Shown: positions 18,831-28,092, numbered from the stretch's first letter. The stretch is DNA of 64,000 bases from Symmachiella macrocystis (GCF_007860075.1 NZ_SJPP01000001.1:558001-622000); one strand, 5' to 3'. Notes: generated by a model not told the origin, from the letters alone. Made by a program: numbers and translations.

Positions 18831-20708
18831 CTATTTGATGACGCGCAACAATTCTTGCATCGATGTTGCACCATGCACCACCAGCCGCAATCCTTCTTCC
18901 TGCATGTAGAGTATCCCCTCTTTGCGCGCTTCGGCTTTGATGGCGGACATCGAAGGATTTTCGCGAATCATGTCTCGGATGCGATCAGTGATCACCAACA
19001 ATTCGAACACCCCAATCCGGCCACGGAATCCTAAGCCGTTGCACGAAGGACATTCGTATTGCGGATTTGTGGGGGGGCGATAAAAGGCTTCGATTTTATC
19101 AGGGGCCAGGTTTGCTTTTTTGAGCAATTCTGAACTGGGCTTATAGGCTTCCTTGCAGTCAGGGCATAACTTCCGTACGAGACGTTGGCCCAGGATGGCT
19201 GTGATTGATGTGGAGACGACGAACGGCTCTACCCCCAAATCCAGCAGACGGAACAACGCGGTGAAGGTATCGTTGGCATGAATGGTGGAAAAAACCATGT
19301 GCCCGGTATTGGCTGCTTGGCAGGCGATTTTCGCCGTTTCGCCATCGCGGATTTCCCCCACCATCAGTACGTCGGGGTCTTGCCTGAGGATGCTCCGCAA
19401 GGACGTCGCGAAGTTTTGTCCCGATTTACTGTTAATCTCAATCTGTGAGACGTTTTCCAAGCGGTATTCCACCGGGTCCTCGACGGTGATGATGTTTCGC
19501 TGATAGGAATCGATCTCGTTCAGGGCGGCGAACAGTGTGGTCGACTTCCCTGCTCCAGTGGGACCGCAACTCAGCAGCAATCCGTGTGGTTGATGAATGA
19601 TATTCGCGAGTTTTTTTTGGACCTGTTTGCGCAGTCCCAGATGAGCCAGTTGACTGACGGAGTTGGCTTGATCGAGAATCCGCAAACTGAGTTTTTCGCC
19701 GGCTTGCGTGCCTTGCGTTGCCACACGAAAGTCGATTTGCCGGCCTTCCAAATCGGCGGAAAAACTACCATCTTGCGGGCGACGGCGTTCTGTGATATCC
19801 ATGGCCCCCAACACCTTGAAGATGTTGATCACGGCATCGCCCACCGCGCGATCGAACGGTTCAGCGGGATACATGACCCCATCGACGCGATACCGAGTAG
19901 CGACCTGATCTTTCATCGGTTCCAGGTGAATATCGGTCGAGCGGCGCAAGATGGCGTCGTAGACCAACTCTTTGGCAGCCAAATAACCTTTGGAGTTTTC
20001 GACCTGCCGCGAACGACCTTCGTCTCCCCCCAACCCGGACACCGATTTGCCTATGAATTCAATCGGCGGGCCGATCGATTCTTCGCGGGTGTTGCGGCTG
20101 CCCATGTCGATGCCGAGCCGCCCCAATTGCCGGCGTACCACCTTTTCAATGTGGCGGGGCGTCATCACTTTTGAGTTTTCCGGAACACGGTCGTTGCGTT
20201 CGCGGATGTATAACCCCAACGGAACCGCATACAACAGCGACATCGCCAAAAAACCGATACCAAAATGTGGTAGCACTAAGACCAATAAAAAGGCCGCCAC
20301 GCCGGATAATAGCGCGATTGCATTCCACTGCGCGGCATCCAGTTTCAATCCGCGGCTGTCTTGGTCGATCCAATAGGTCGACCAGACCCAGAGAATCAAG
20401 AGTCCCACAATCGGAATCAGCCGCAACAGGTTGAGGTATCCCCCGACCTCCGGGCGAATGGGATTATTGCCACGATAAAACCGTCGGCCAGGAACAACCG
20501 GATAGGAAGCGGGTCCGGTCAATTTGGTCGGTGTGGGCGACTGGGCAACGACGGGTGCTATGGGGAGCGTCGCAATGACCGAATCGGCAGGCTCAGCCTG
20601 GGCAACCGCAGGGAGGCTGGCCCACATCCCCAAGCAGATGAGACAGCTAACGAAAAGAGATTTGAACACGATGGCTCCCGCGATAGGTTGGCGACGAATC
20701 CTGCGCAT
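18831..20708 (-). CDS. GspE/PilB-type secretion ATPase with N-terminal signal peptide and membrane anchor
   Basis: A 625-residue protein. The C-terminal ~400 residues are a complete type II secretion/type IV pilus assembly ATPase: Walker A GPTGAGKS, Asp box ITVEDPVEYRLE, Walker B LMVGEIRDGETA, His box STIHAND, and a zinc site with CPDC and CPSC. Unusually for this family, the N-terminus has a signal-peptide-like segment (1-38, ending AVAQA), a Pro-rich stretch, and three predicted membrane spans (~75-95, ~105-125, ~130-150) before the ATPase. This topology would leave the motor in the cytoplasm but membrane-tethered. It follows pilT by 46 bp from this start. ATG 20708 is chosen because it begins the signal peptide; an upstream GTG (20738) adds ten residues. 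Confidence 0.9.
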   Translation of the reverse strand: MRRIRRQPIAGAIVFKSLFVSCLICLGMWASLPAVAQAEPADSVIATLPIAPVVAQSPTPTKLTGPASYPVVPGRRFYRGNNPIRPEVGGYLNLLRLIPIVGLLILWVWSTYWIDQDSRGLKLDAAQWNAIALLSGVAAFLLVLVLPHFGIGFLAMSLLYAVPLGLYIRERNDRVPENSKVMTPRHIEKVVRRQLGRLGIDMGSRNTREESIGPPIEFIGKSVSGLGGDEGRSRQVENSKGYLAAKELVYDAILRRSTDIHLEPMKDQVATRYRVDGVMYPAEPFDRAVGDAVINIFKVLGAMDITERRRPQDGSFSADLEGRQIDFRVATQGTQAGEKLSLRILDQANSVSQLAHLGLRKQVQKKLANIIHQPHGLLLSCGPTGAGKSTTLFAALNEIDSYQRNIITVEDPVEYRLENVSQIEINSKSGQNFATSLRSILRQDPDVLMVGEIRDGETAKIACQAANTGHMVFSTIHANDTFTALFRLLDLGVEPFVVSTSITAILGQRLVRKLCPDCKEAYKPSSELLKKANLAPDKIEAFYRPPTNPQYECPSCNGLGFRGRIGVFELLVITDRIRDMIRENPSMSAIKAEARKEGILYMQEEGLRLVVHGATSMQELLRVIK

Positions 20709-20754
20709 AGATATGAGAGGCGACCGTGGACCGCCCACCGTGAAGTGACGAATC

Positions 20755-21927
20755 TTACAAAATCCCCCGCGATTTGACTTCGATGCCTTTGAGGATCATC
20801 TTCAATTGTTCCACGTTGGGCGAGACTTCAAAGGCGGTGGCACGGCTGATGAATTCATGGTCGATGAAATATTTCAAACTGTCGTTGAAGGTCTGCATGC
20901 CTTCTTGGCGGCCGATGATGATGGCATCGGGCAGCTTTTCGTCCATCTCTTCGATCACCAATTTGCGGATCGTGGGATTCATGGTCATGATTTCCACAAT
21001 CGGGACCCGCTTGGGATTGTCGCGAATTGTCGGCAACAACTTCTGAGCGACGATCGCGTTGAGGTTGAACCCCATACTACTACGCAATGCCGTGTGCATG
21101 TCTTGTGGAAACAGGTCCAAAATCCGACCGATGGTACTGGGAGCGGTCGAGGCGTGGATGGTTCCAAAGACCAAGTGTCCGGTTTCGGCCGCGTGCATGG
21201 CGGTCGAGAATGTTTCCTTGTCCCGCATTTCGCCCACCAGCATGATGTCCGGGTCTTGCCGGACGGCATGTTTCATGGCGATCTCGAAGTCCTTAACGTC
21301 GATCCCCACTTCGCGCTGATTGATCAAACTTTTATTTTCCGTATACACAAATTCGATCGGGTCTTCGATCGTCAAAATGTGTTTGCGTTTCCGCTCGTTG
21401 ATCCAGTCCAACATCGAGGCGATCGTCGTACTTTTACCACTACCCGTCACACCAGCCAGCAGCACCATGCCTTGGTCGAATTGACACAGCGATTCCATAA
21501 TTGGGGGCAGGTTCAAGCCCTCAAAGTTGGGAATGAACCGCTCGACTTTCCGAGAGACCATGCCTACATGACCCATTTGGATAAACAGGTTCACACGAAA
21601 ACGCCAGTCTTCACCTTCGTATTCCACGATATGGGCAAAGTCCGCACCGCCATCGACGTCGAAAATCCGCTTTGCCCGATCGTCCATCATGGCGAAGCAG
21701 AGTTGCTCCATTTTTTCTTTCGTCAGAATGTCCATCTGCAATTCGCGGAGCGTTCCCTTGATCCGCAAGATCGGCGGCTTGCCCACCTTGAGGTGCAAGT
21801 CCGACCCCTCAAATTTGATCAACTGACGAAAAAGCTTATTGACCTCTAAATCGCCGGCGGGACCGGTGACTGAAGGCATTTCCGGATCTGACGAGTCTGT
21901 GGTAGCTTCAGTAGCGGTCGCCATCAA
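20755..21927 (-). CDS. pilT: PilT-type twitching/retraction ATPase
   Basis: A 390-residue hexameric pilus-retraction ATPase of the PilT/PilU family. After a disordered acidic N-terminus (~1-28) comes the PilT N-domain (NKLFRQLIKFEGSDLHLKVGKPP). The motor has Walker A GVTGSGKSTT (~160), Asp box LTIEDPIEFVY, Walker B IMLVGEMRDKET, His box FGTIHAST and the QKLLPT motif. The AIRNLIRE-type retraction motif of classic PilT is not obvious; the region reads MTMNPTIRKLVIEEM. The GspE/PilB-like gene lies downstream on the same strand, so an extension and a retraction motor are probably expressed together. An ATG two codons in is an alternative start. Confidence 0.92.
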   Translation of the reverse strand: MMATATEATTDSSDPEMPSVTGPAGDLEVNKLFRQLIKFEGSDLHLKVGKPPILRIKGTLRELQMDILTKEKMEQLCFAMMDDRAKRIFDVDGGADFAHIVEYEGEDWRFRVNLFIQMGHVGMVSRKVERFIPNFEGLNLPPIMESLCQFDQGMVLLAGVTGSGKSTTIASMLDWINERKRKHILTIEDPIEFVYTENKSLINQREVGIDVKDFEIAMKHAVRQDPDIMLVGEMRDKETFSTAMHAAETGHLVFGTIHASTAPSTIGRILDLFPQDMHTALRSSMGFNLNAIVAQKLLPTIRDNPKRVPIVEIMTMNPTIRKLVIEEMDEKLPDAIIIGRQEGMQTFNDSLKYFIDHEFISRATAFEVSPNVEQLKMILKGIEVKSRGIL

Positions 21928-22116
21928 CTTTGCTCCGAATCAACTGCGAAATCACTCAAGACACAATACCCGCCGCACTTACGCCCGCGAAACAGGCGGA
22001 GCACACTGGGTCTTCTTATTCTAACGTGCACAAGCGGCGATTCGCTAGCGCCAATTCGCAAGGAGCACGATTTCTCGCCGACGCGCATCCTTCCCCGCGC
22101 GGCTCATGACACGATT

Positions 22117-22902
22117 CTAACCCGGCAAAACCGGATTGGGCCGCACAATAACACCACGTTCGGCCAAATAGGCCTTGGTTTCCGGAATCGAATATTCCCC
22201 ATAATGAAAGATACTGGCCGCCAAAGCTGCATCCGCTTTCCCGTCGGTCACCGCTCGATAAAGATGTTCAGGACAACCCGCTCCGCCGCTGGCAACAATC
22301 GGAATCTTCACCGCTTCAGCCACGGCGCGGGTGATCGGCAAGTCGTAGCCATCTTTGGTTCCGTCGGCATCCATCGACGTCAACACGATTTCCCCCGCCC
22401 CAAGCGCCTCGACTTCACGTGTCCATTCGACCGCCTGCAAGCCGGTCGGTACACGTCCGCCGTTGATGAACACTTCCCAAAACTCCTCACCCTCCCGATC
22501 GACTCGCTTGGGATCAATGTTCACCACAATGCACTGGCTGCCGAATCGCCGAGCTGCTTGACGAATGAATTCCGGATCTTTGACCGCCATGGAATTGATC
22601 GAAACTTTATCACACCCCGCATTGAGCAGCGTGCGAATGTCATCCAAATTGCGAATCCCACCGCCTACCGTCAACGGCATGAAAATCACCTCCGCCGTCC
22701 GCTGCACGATGTCGACCAGAATATCGCGTTCCTCATGGCTGGCGGTGATATCCAAAAACACCAACTCATCGGCCCCTTCTTCTTCATACCGCGCCGCCAC
22801 CGCAACAGGATCGCCCGCATCGCGCAGATTGACAAAGTTGGTCCCTTTGACCACACGTCCACCATGCACGTCGAGACAGGGAATAATCCGTTTGGCCAGC
22901 AT
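22117..22902 (-). CDS. hisF: Imidazole glycerol phosphate synthase cyclase subunit HisF
   Basis: A 261-residue (beta/alpha)8 barrel with the full HisF signature. [20 protein letters not shown] places catalytic Asp11; the second catalytic Asp (~130) is in [10 protein letters not shown]. Phosphate-binding loops are TVGGGIRN and PIVASGGAG. With the glutaminase HisH it makes imidazole-glycerol phosphate and AICAR from PRFAR and ammonia in histidine synthesis. No other his gene is in the window, so the pathway is scattered in this genome. It is a single gene between pilT and a lipoprotein gene, all on the minus strand but widely spaced. Confidence 0.97.
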   Translation of the reverse strand: MLAKRIIPCLDVHGGRVVKGTNFVNLRDAGDPVAVAARYEEEGADELVFLDITASHEERDILVDIVQRTAEVIFMPLTVGGGIRNLDDIRTLLNAGCDKVSINSMAVKDPEFIRQAARRFGSQCIVVNIDPKRVDREGEEFWEVFINGGRVPTGLQAVEWTREVEALGAGEIVLTSMDADGTKDGYDLPITRAVAEAVKIPIVASGGAGCPEHLYRAVTDGKADAALAASIFHYGEYSIPETKAYLAERGVIVRPNPVLPG

Positions 22903-23029
22903 AGCGTCACCGTGAAGTCATCGAGAAAGGTATAAAGTGATTCTGATAGCTCAATCTAAACCACCCGGACCAACCCGTCAATCACCCGCGCCCACGACTA
23001 AAGGCAAGTTTCCGGCAGCCCGACTCAAC

Positions 23030-25384
23030 CTACGGGGTTTGTCTGGCGATCCCTTCACGGAACTCGCGCACGAGTTCTTGAACCCCGCCCGCAGGGAGCA
23101 ATTGGTCCCGTTGGGGATTCTTCGCAAGCTCCTGTTCGATACGCATCTGTTCCGCGGGGCGGTCCAATCGTTGATAGGCCGCATGCAGAAATAAGTTGCA
23201 CCCCAATTTCGCCGTATCGTGATCAGACTGTTCGCGAAGCGCTTCCCATTGGGGGACGAGCGCGCTCAACTGTTCAGCGGTCAGTCCTGCGACAAACTCT
23301 GTGGAGAACATCGGCACCAGCGATGTCACCGCGAGATGCTCCGGCAGTAGCATCAGAGCACGGTCTTCGGCCGCAGGTCCATACTGTTCAAAATGGAACG
23401 TCTGTTTGACCAACGGAGCTAAGGTGTTTGTGGCAAAGTCAGCATACTCCGCCGTCTTTTGACGCACCAACAAGATTTGCGACAGCACAATCGCATCGGC
23501 CAGCCCGGCATTTTTGTGAGGTGCGGTTTCCAGGGCGGCGCGGAAAAACGTTTCGGCCTCAGCAGCGGCCTCTAGACTCAAGAAGACTTCGGCGATGTAC
23601 AAATTGCGTAGCAAACGCGGCATCGACGTCTGTGTGTCCAACCACTGATTCTGATCCGCCACCAATTGCTGCTCTTCGGGCGTTGCTGTTTCAGGGATTT
23701 CCGCAGGGGGCGGGAAAAACGTGCGTTCGAACTCAGCCAACTTCGCTGCCGCCTCCTCGGTGCGGCCCAATTTATCGAGACAGTAGTAATGAAAGAACGC
23801 AAAATTCTGTTGTCCAACAAATGGCTGAAACATCGACTCCGATTCGGGAGGAATTTCAGGAGGAAGTTCCGCCGCCGCTTGTTCATACCATTCCAGCGCC
23901 GCATCATAATCTTTCTGCAACAGATGGTAATGTCCCACCTGTGCTTTCTCAGCAGCATTGACCGTCATCCACTCGATGTCACCCGTTTCGACATCAAAAA
24001 TCGCCGCCGGATCGCCCTGCTGTAGCCCCCACCTGAGAAACTCCGTGAGCAATGAGCGATAGGTTGGTGTGTACGTGAACCACACCGAAAGTTTCTCTTC
24101 GGTCGGCGACCAATGCGGAAACGTGACCCGCATGCCGGAAAAGACCGCATCGCCTATTGCGCTTCCATTCCCGGGAGCAACATAGATTACGTCGCGCGCC
24201 AACGGCTGCGGGAAAAATGCCATCGCCCAATAACTGTCACCCAGCGTGCGTGAGAATGCTTCTGGAGCAACATAGGCCAATTGATCCCCCGTTGCGTTCC
24301 ACCCGGCAAATTTTCGCACCGGGCGAACGTTGATCGGTATGGATCGCGTGCCGTCCAACGCGACGAACTGCAACAAGGGCGATTGCTCACCAGCCACGAT
24401 TCCCATTCGCTTGCCATCGGGCGCCCAATGCAATTGTGCCAGTTGTTTGGAGTCGGTCAGAAGGGGACGCACCTCACGCGACTCGGCGTTGCCGACATAC
24501 AGCACATACTCCGTTTGGTTTTCGGCCGGCGTCGATGCGGTGATAAACGCGAAGTGCGCTGCTTGCCGGGACCAAGCTGGGCGAGCGGCGCGGAGCTTTT
24601 CAATCGAGACCAACCCATTTTGCCCCCGGCCAATAGCAGTCTGCGGCACGCGCCACCAATTCGCGCCGTCGGTTTCACTGATCCACATCCCATGCCGCGA
24701 TGGCGGTTCTTTATTCGCCGCCGCCAGACAGACAAGATATTTCCCATCAGGCGAATAATCAAAAATGACCGCGGAAGCTGCATGCGGAAAGACGCGCCGC
24801 GACGCGCGGGAATCGATGTCGAATTCATAGACTCCGTGATGATGTTCATCGACCTGTTTGACGTACAACACCTTCTGCCCGCCGGGATGCCAACGGACCG
24901 CCAAGTTTGCGGCCACGTATCCCGTGTGCAGGCAATCGGCCTCGAACAAGGCCACCGGTTTTGAGGTGTCCGCATCGGCAGTTTCCGTGCGCAACCAACA
25001 GGTGTATCGGATCGGCTGTTTTAGAAACGCGCGACCTTCAGGCGCGATGTCCCAGGGAATGGCTGCGGCCGGACCGGGAGGCGGCGCGTCGGGGTCGATT
25101 TGCCGCGCGACGGCTGTCGTGAACAACATCCGCTTATTGTCGGGCGCCCACAGCGGCGTACTGGTTGCGAGCGTGTATTCGTCTGGCTGGAAGACTTTCT
25201 CCAACGCACCGGTTTGCGAGTTGGTGACAAACACCCCCTCAGCTCCATGTTGGAAACCGGCCGCCTTTCCGTTGTCGGAAAACGTGATCGTGCGGTCTTC
25301 CCGCACTTGCTCGCTGCAGCCTCCCATTAAAAAGGGGAGTACCAACCAACCGGTCAACGTGAGCAAGGAAAGGTGTCGGCGCAT
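23030..25384 (-). CDS. Beta-propeller (PD40/TolB-like) lipoprotein with C-terminal TPR region
   Basis: A 784-residue lipoprotein. The signal MRRHLSLLTLTGWLVLPFLMGGC puts the lipidated Cys at 23. Residues ~30-480 hold repeated PD40/TolB-type blades, recognisable by motifs such as PLWAPDNKRMLFTT, VRWHPGGQKVLYV, FDYSPDGKYLVCL, LHWAPDGKRMGIV and FPHWSPTEEKLSVW. Residues ~490-780 are helical, with TPR-like units such as GHYHLLQKDYDAALEWYEQA. It is probably a scaffold or sensor at the envelope; no enzyme motif is seen. The ATG at 25384 begins the lipoprotein signal and has AAAGGG upstream; an in-frame ATG at 25441 would add 19 residues ahead of the signal and is less likely. Confidence 0.82.
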   Translation of the reverse strand: MRRHLSLLTLTGWLVLPFLMGGCSEQVREDRTITFSDNGKAAGFQHGAEGVFVTNSQTGALEKVFQPDEYTLATSTPLWAPDNKRMLFTTAVARQIDPDAPPPGPAAAIPWDIAPEGRAFLKQPIRYTCWLRTETADADTSKPVALFEADCLHTGYVAANLAVRWHPGGQKVLYVKQVDEHHHGVYEFDIDSRASRRVFPHAASAVIFDYSPDGKYLVCLAAANKEPPSRHGMWISETDGANWWRVPQTAIGRGQNGLVSIEKLRAARPAWSRQAAHFAFITASTPAENQTEYVLYVGNAESREVRPLLTDSKQLAQLHWAPDGKRMGIVAGEQSPLLQFVALDGTRSIPINVRPVRKFAGWNATGDQLAYVAPEAFSRTLGDSYWAMAFFPQPLARDVIYVAPGNGSAIGDAVFSGMRVTFPHWSPTEEKLSVWFTYTPTYRSLLTEFLRWGLQQGDPAAIFDVETGDIEWMTVNAAEKAQVGHYHLLQKDYDAALEWYEQAAAELPPEIPPESESMFQPFVGQQNFAFFHYYCLDKLGRTEEAAAKLAEFERTFFPPPAEIPETATPEEQQLVADQNQWLDTQTSMPRLLRNLYIAEVFLSLEAAAEAETFFRAALETAPHKNAGLADAIVLSQILLVRQKTAEYADFATNTLAPLVKQTFHFEQYGPAAEDRALMLLPEHLAVTSLVPMFSTEFVAGLTAEQLSALVPQWEALREQSDHDTAKLGCNLFLHAAYQRLDRPAEQMRIEQELAKNPQRDQLLPAGGVQELVREFREGIARQTP

Positions 25385-25552
25385 GATGATCCCTTTGAGG
25401 CATTGGGGCCGTCGGCCCAGAAGGGGCCGGATGTCATCCACGCTTTATAAGATCCACCGACAAGCCGTTTTATTCCCCAGATTTTTCGAGAATGCAAAGT
25501 ATTCGTAGGTTACCCAACTCGAAATGTCCTGCATTGGTCAGAGACGTCAGGG

Positions 25553-25680
25553 GGGGCTGGGGACGGGCGAAGTCCCCCCCCAGTTTACTACAACCAGTTT
25601 CAAAACTGTTTCCGGTTCAAAACTGGTTCCGGTAGTGAACAGTTAGCGATTTTGCAACTGATTCTAGAACGAGAAGCACC
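25553..25680 (+). repeat. Left arm of an imperfect inverted repeat flanking the small lipoprotein gene
   Basis: From outside inwards it holds a GC-rich hairpin (CTGGGGAC...GTCCCC..CAG, 25558-25585), then AT-rich motifs built on TTTCAAAACTG and TTCAAAACTGG, then AGTGAAC, then TTTTGCAACTGATTCTAGAA. The same order, reversed and complemented, appears at 26460-26665 on the other side of the gene. Confidence 0.55.
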
Positions 25681-25684
25681 ACCT

Positions 25685-26302
25685 CTATTCCGTGGATTCA
25701 TCCACCGGTCTCAGAGAGAGAACGCATTGACTCATTAATTCAATCTGCTCGCGCGTACATTTTTCGTCTTCTGAATTATTGAAAAGAAAGTCTTTGTCAC
25801 CGATGGAGACAACAGCAATGAGTTCATAAACAGCATCTTGGGGGGCGGGGGTTCCTTCTTGTGAATGATAAATCACAACCTGGTCGTCGATGACCTCCAC
25901 GGTACTAACGATGTCAGTGTACTTATTCTGAGCATATTCGCGAATATTCTCGATTGTATCCAACAGCGGCATCGTATTCCGCATCGTGAGTATAAAAAAG
26001 GAGCCATTGTAGAAATTGATTTCTCGGGATTTGCCGCTCGTGTCTCCTAGGCCATTTGGGTCCATAATCCAATCCATTTTGGTCCCCTTTGGCACATCAA
26101 TCAACGCTGGAACACCGGTTTCTGAGAGATCCAAGGTGACGAGTTCTATGCCTTGATCTTCATGGTTGTTGGCCGGCTCACCAACAGCGTCAACTTCCAA
26201 GTCGCCCTCTTCTGGTTCCGCTGAATTCTTATTACAGCCACCCATGGTGACGAGAATAATGAGGAGTAGAATGCGAAAAACAGGTGATTCTGGAATGATC
26301 AT
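25685..26302 (-). CDS. Small acidic lipoprotein, function unknown
   Basis: A 205-residue protein starting at ATG 26302; a TTG one codon upstream is less likely, because GGAG lies 7 bp before this ATG. The signal segment PVFRILLLIILVTMGGC ends in a lipobox. The mature N-terminus is acidic and Pro/Asn-rich (NKNSAEPEEGDLEVDA), followed by a compact domain of ~140 residues with no recognised family. Two Cys (in EKCTREQIELMSQC) near the C-terminus could form a disulfide. The gene is more A+T-rich than its neighbours and is bracketed by imperfect inverted repeats, which suggests it arrived or spread as a cassette. Confidence 0.7.
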   Translation of the reverse strand: MIIPESPVFRILLLIILVTMGGCNKNSAEPEEGDLEVDAVGEPANNHEDQGIELVTLDLSETGVPALIDVPKGTKMDWIMDPNGLGDTSGKSREINFYNGSFFILTMRNTMPLLDTIENIREYAQNKYTDIVSTVEVIDDQVVIYHSQEGTPAPQDAVYELIAVVSIGDKDFLFNNSEDEKCTREQIELMSQCVLSLRPVDESTE

Positions 26303-26704
26303 CAATCAGCTCCGACAAGTCTGGTGTGGATGCGTTAATCGCGAGCGCTCTGAGGATTGGTAGCCCCCTAGCTCGGAAATGATAATTTCAACGATAATCG
26401 GGAGAGCCTGTTTTCTCAACCCGCCAGTCGACGAAATGGCGGCATGATTTTTAGTTCACATCATTCTAAAACTAGTTGCAAAACCACTACTCAGTGTTCA
26501 CTGAAAAAAGATTTCGGATAATCCCAAGGCTCGATGGTAAAGGCGTTTTTCAAGCATTTAAGTCGCATCCCAAAAATATTTACTGTTTGAAATGGTTTTG
26601 AAACTACTTGTAAGTGCAAGAATCTCAAACGAACTGGGGGGCGAGCGAATGCTCGTCCCCAGCCAGCCTGAGCCTGACAGCTATCGTTAGTCTGTGCACT
26701 ACGA
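26303..26704. other. Intergenic region, 402 bp, mostly the right inverted-repeat arm
   Basis: No gene is supported. The 26460-26665 part is the right arm of the repeat pair that flanks the small lipoprotein gene. The remainder must hold that gene's promoter; only its GGAG ribosome-binding site could be assigned. Confidence 0.5.
26460..26665 (-). repeat. Right arm of the imperfect inverted repeat
   Basis: Read inwards to outwards on the plus strand it shows TTCTAAAACTAGTTGCAAAA, GTTCACTG, then TGGTTTTGAAACTACTTGT, then a hairpin CTGGGGGGCGAGC-GAAT-GCTCGTCCCCAG (26635-26663). Each element is the inverse of one in the left arm. The arm is longer by an insertion of roughly 80 bp between the AGTGAAC-like and TTTCAAAAC-like elements. 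Confidence 0.55.
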
Positions 26705-27358
26705 CTAGCAGGGAAAAATATCCGGCCCGTCCGCTGCGCCTGTCTTGAGGTCGTGACTCCGCCACAAGTACCAGCTGGCAATCGTCGCATGCGGTCGCCA
26801 GGGGGCGGAGAGTTCTTCGCTGGTCGTGCGGTCGGGTAAATCTTCCAGACGGTACAGGCTTTTCATTGCATTGCGAATTCCTAGATCGCCGTGCGGAAAG
26901 ACATCCGGCCGGCCCAGGCAGAACATCAAAAACATCTGCGACGTCCAGACGCCAATTCCCTTGACCTGTACCAATTCGGCAATCACCTCGTCATCGCTCA
27001 TCCGCCCCACGGTCCGCAGTCGCACGGTACCGTCCAACACCTTGGCCGCCAAATCGTGCAAGTACATCGCCTTCTGCGGCGAAATCCCCGCCGTCCGCAT
27101 TTCAGCGGGCGAAAGCCGCGCCACCTTTTCCGCTGTGGTGGTCCCCGGACCGACAAGTTGATCAAACCGCCGACGAATACTCCGCGCCGCCATGGTCGAA
27201 ATCTGCTGCGCAATGATCGAACGCACCAGCATCTGAAACCGCTGCGGCCGCAACTTCAACACCGGCGGCCCAACCGCATCGATCAACGAACGCATCACCG
27301 GATCGGACCGACGCAGATGCCGGCGCGCTTGCTTCAATTGGGGTTCAGGGAATGACAT
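26705..27358 (-). CDS. HhH-GPD DNA glycosylase, probable 3-methyladenine DNA glycosylase (AlkA type)
   Basis: A 217-residue base-excision repair glycosylase of the helix-hairpin-helix GPD superfamily. The hairpin and catalytic Asp are visible in VKGIGVWTSQMFLMFCLGRPD..FPHGDLGIRNAM, where the Asp of PHGDLG is the predicted catalytic residue. Upstream is the family segment MLVRSIIAQQISTMAARSI. There is no C-terminal iron-sulfur Cys cluster, which separates it from endonuclease III and MutY. It removes alkylated bases such as 3-methyladenine; the exact base range cannot be told. It is a single gene. Confidence 0.88.
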   Translation of the reverse strand: MSFPEPQLKQARRHLRRSDPVMRSLIDAVGPPVLKLRPQRFQMLVRSIIAQQISTMAARSIRRRFDQLVGPGTTTAEKVARLSPAEMRTAGISPQKAMYLHDLAAKVLDGTVRLRTVGRMSDDEVIAELVQVKGIGVWTSQMFLMFCLGRPDVFPHGDLGIRNAMKSLYRLEDLPDRTTSEELSAPWRPHATIASWYLWRSHDLKTGAADGPDIFPC

Positions 27359-27523
27359 GGCATTTCAATCATGTTGAGAGACGACCGATGCGGGCGATCT
27401 GTTAGGTGTCGGCGAATTCACCGCTAAATTCAAAATGGTCTTTCCCAGACGCCTTGGTACACTTATTCATGACAATCCTGGCACCGACTTTTTTATTGAC
27501 CTCTTCGGGTATATTGACTGATT

Positions 27524-28021
27524 ATGAATAAACGATATGAAACTCTAAAGATCGACCTAAAATATCCATCTAAGCGAGCGACTTCTGTCATCGCCAAAAT
27601 GTGGCGACGCTTTTATGCCAGAATCGACGATCCTGCAATCGACCGGGCAATTTGGATGTGCAATCGGTGTCCAGCATGGATTGGTGTGAAGCCCGGGAGT
27701 CCTGACGACGACCCATATGATTGCACAAAGTTTGTAATATCGGTCATGATACCTGAGCTTAACGCAATCTCTTATGCTATTTGGGACCAAGATCTTCCTG
27801 AAGAGGAGATTATGGCTGAGTCGGATTCATTGTTTAAGGAGAGTTATGCATGGCTCAGATCGGGGATATATGCAAGCTGGAATCAGGTAAACATACAAAA
27901 ACTGCACGCTAAAAAAGTGTCTGGAAAATTCGCAGTTTATACGTCCGAGGTGGGAGACGTTGAGACAGACAATTTTGCATTAATGGATTGGCTTTGTGGG
28001 GACAAGCTCACGCACATTTAA
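27524..28021 (+). CDS. Orphan protein of unknown function, AT-rich gene
   Basis: A 165-residue protein with no recognised domain, no signal peptide and no membrane segment. It contains a basic N-terminal third (KYPSKRATSVIAKMWRRFYARI), a Cys pair in MCNRCPAW, an acidic segment (DLPEEEIMAESD) and a Trp-rich C-terminal half. Codon use is clearly richer in A/T than in neighbouring genes (many ATA, TTT and AAA codons), a sign of recent acquisition. It lies between the glycosylase gene and bioA, convergent with bioA, and ends next to a palindrome. No good Shine-Dalgarno precedes the ATG. Probably a real protein, but function cannot be stated. Confidence 0.55.
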   Translation: MNKRYETLKIDLKYPSKRATSVIAKMWRRFYARIDDPAIDRAIWMCNRCPAWIGVKPGSPDDDPYDCTKFVISVMIPELNAISYAIWDQDLPEEEIMAESDSLFKESYAWLRSGIYASWNQVNIQKLHAKKVSGKFAVYTSEVGDVETDNFALMDWLCGDKLTHI

Positions 28022-28023
28022 CA

Positions 28024-28078
28024 CTTGTTGTGCGCGGGTCTCCCGACCCCGCACAAGCCCAGACCGAAGGTCTCCCCC
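28024..28078. repeat. Palindromic sequence between convergent genes
   Basis: An imperfect stem (CTTGTTGTGCGCGGGTC / GACCCCGCACAAG, with loop TCCC) is followed by the short palindrome AGACCGAAGGTCT. It lies between the orphan gene and bioA, which converge. It may be a REP-like element or a two-way terminator; it has no U-tract. Confidence 0.45.
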
Positions 28079-28092
28079 AACCCTCACCACCG

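Noticed and set aside
20806-21849. 347-codon plus-strand frame opposite pilT
   Set aside because: It is fully antisense to a well-conserved ATPase gene, His-rich in the way typical of GC-biased shadow frames, and has no family motif.
23428-23961. 177-codon plus-strand frame opposite the beta-propeller lipoprotein gene
   Set aside because: Shadow frame of a gene with clear signal peptide and repeat structure on the other strand.
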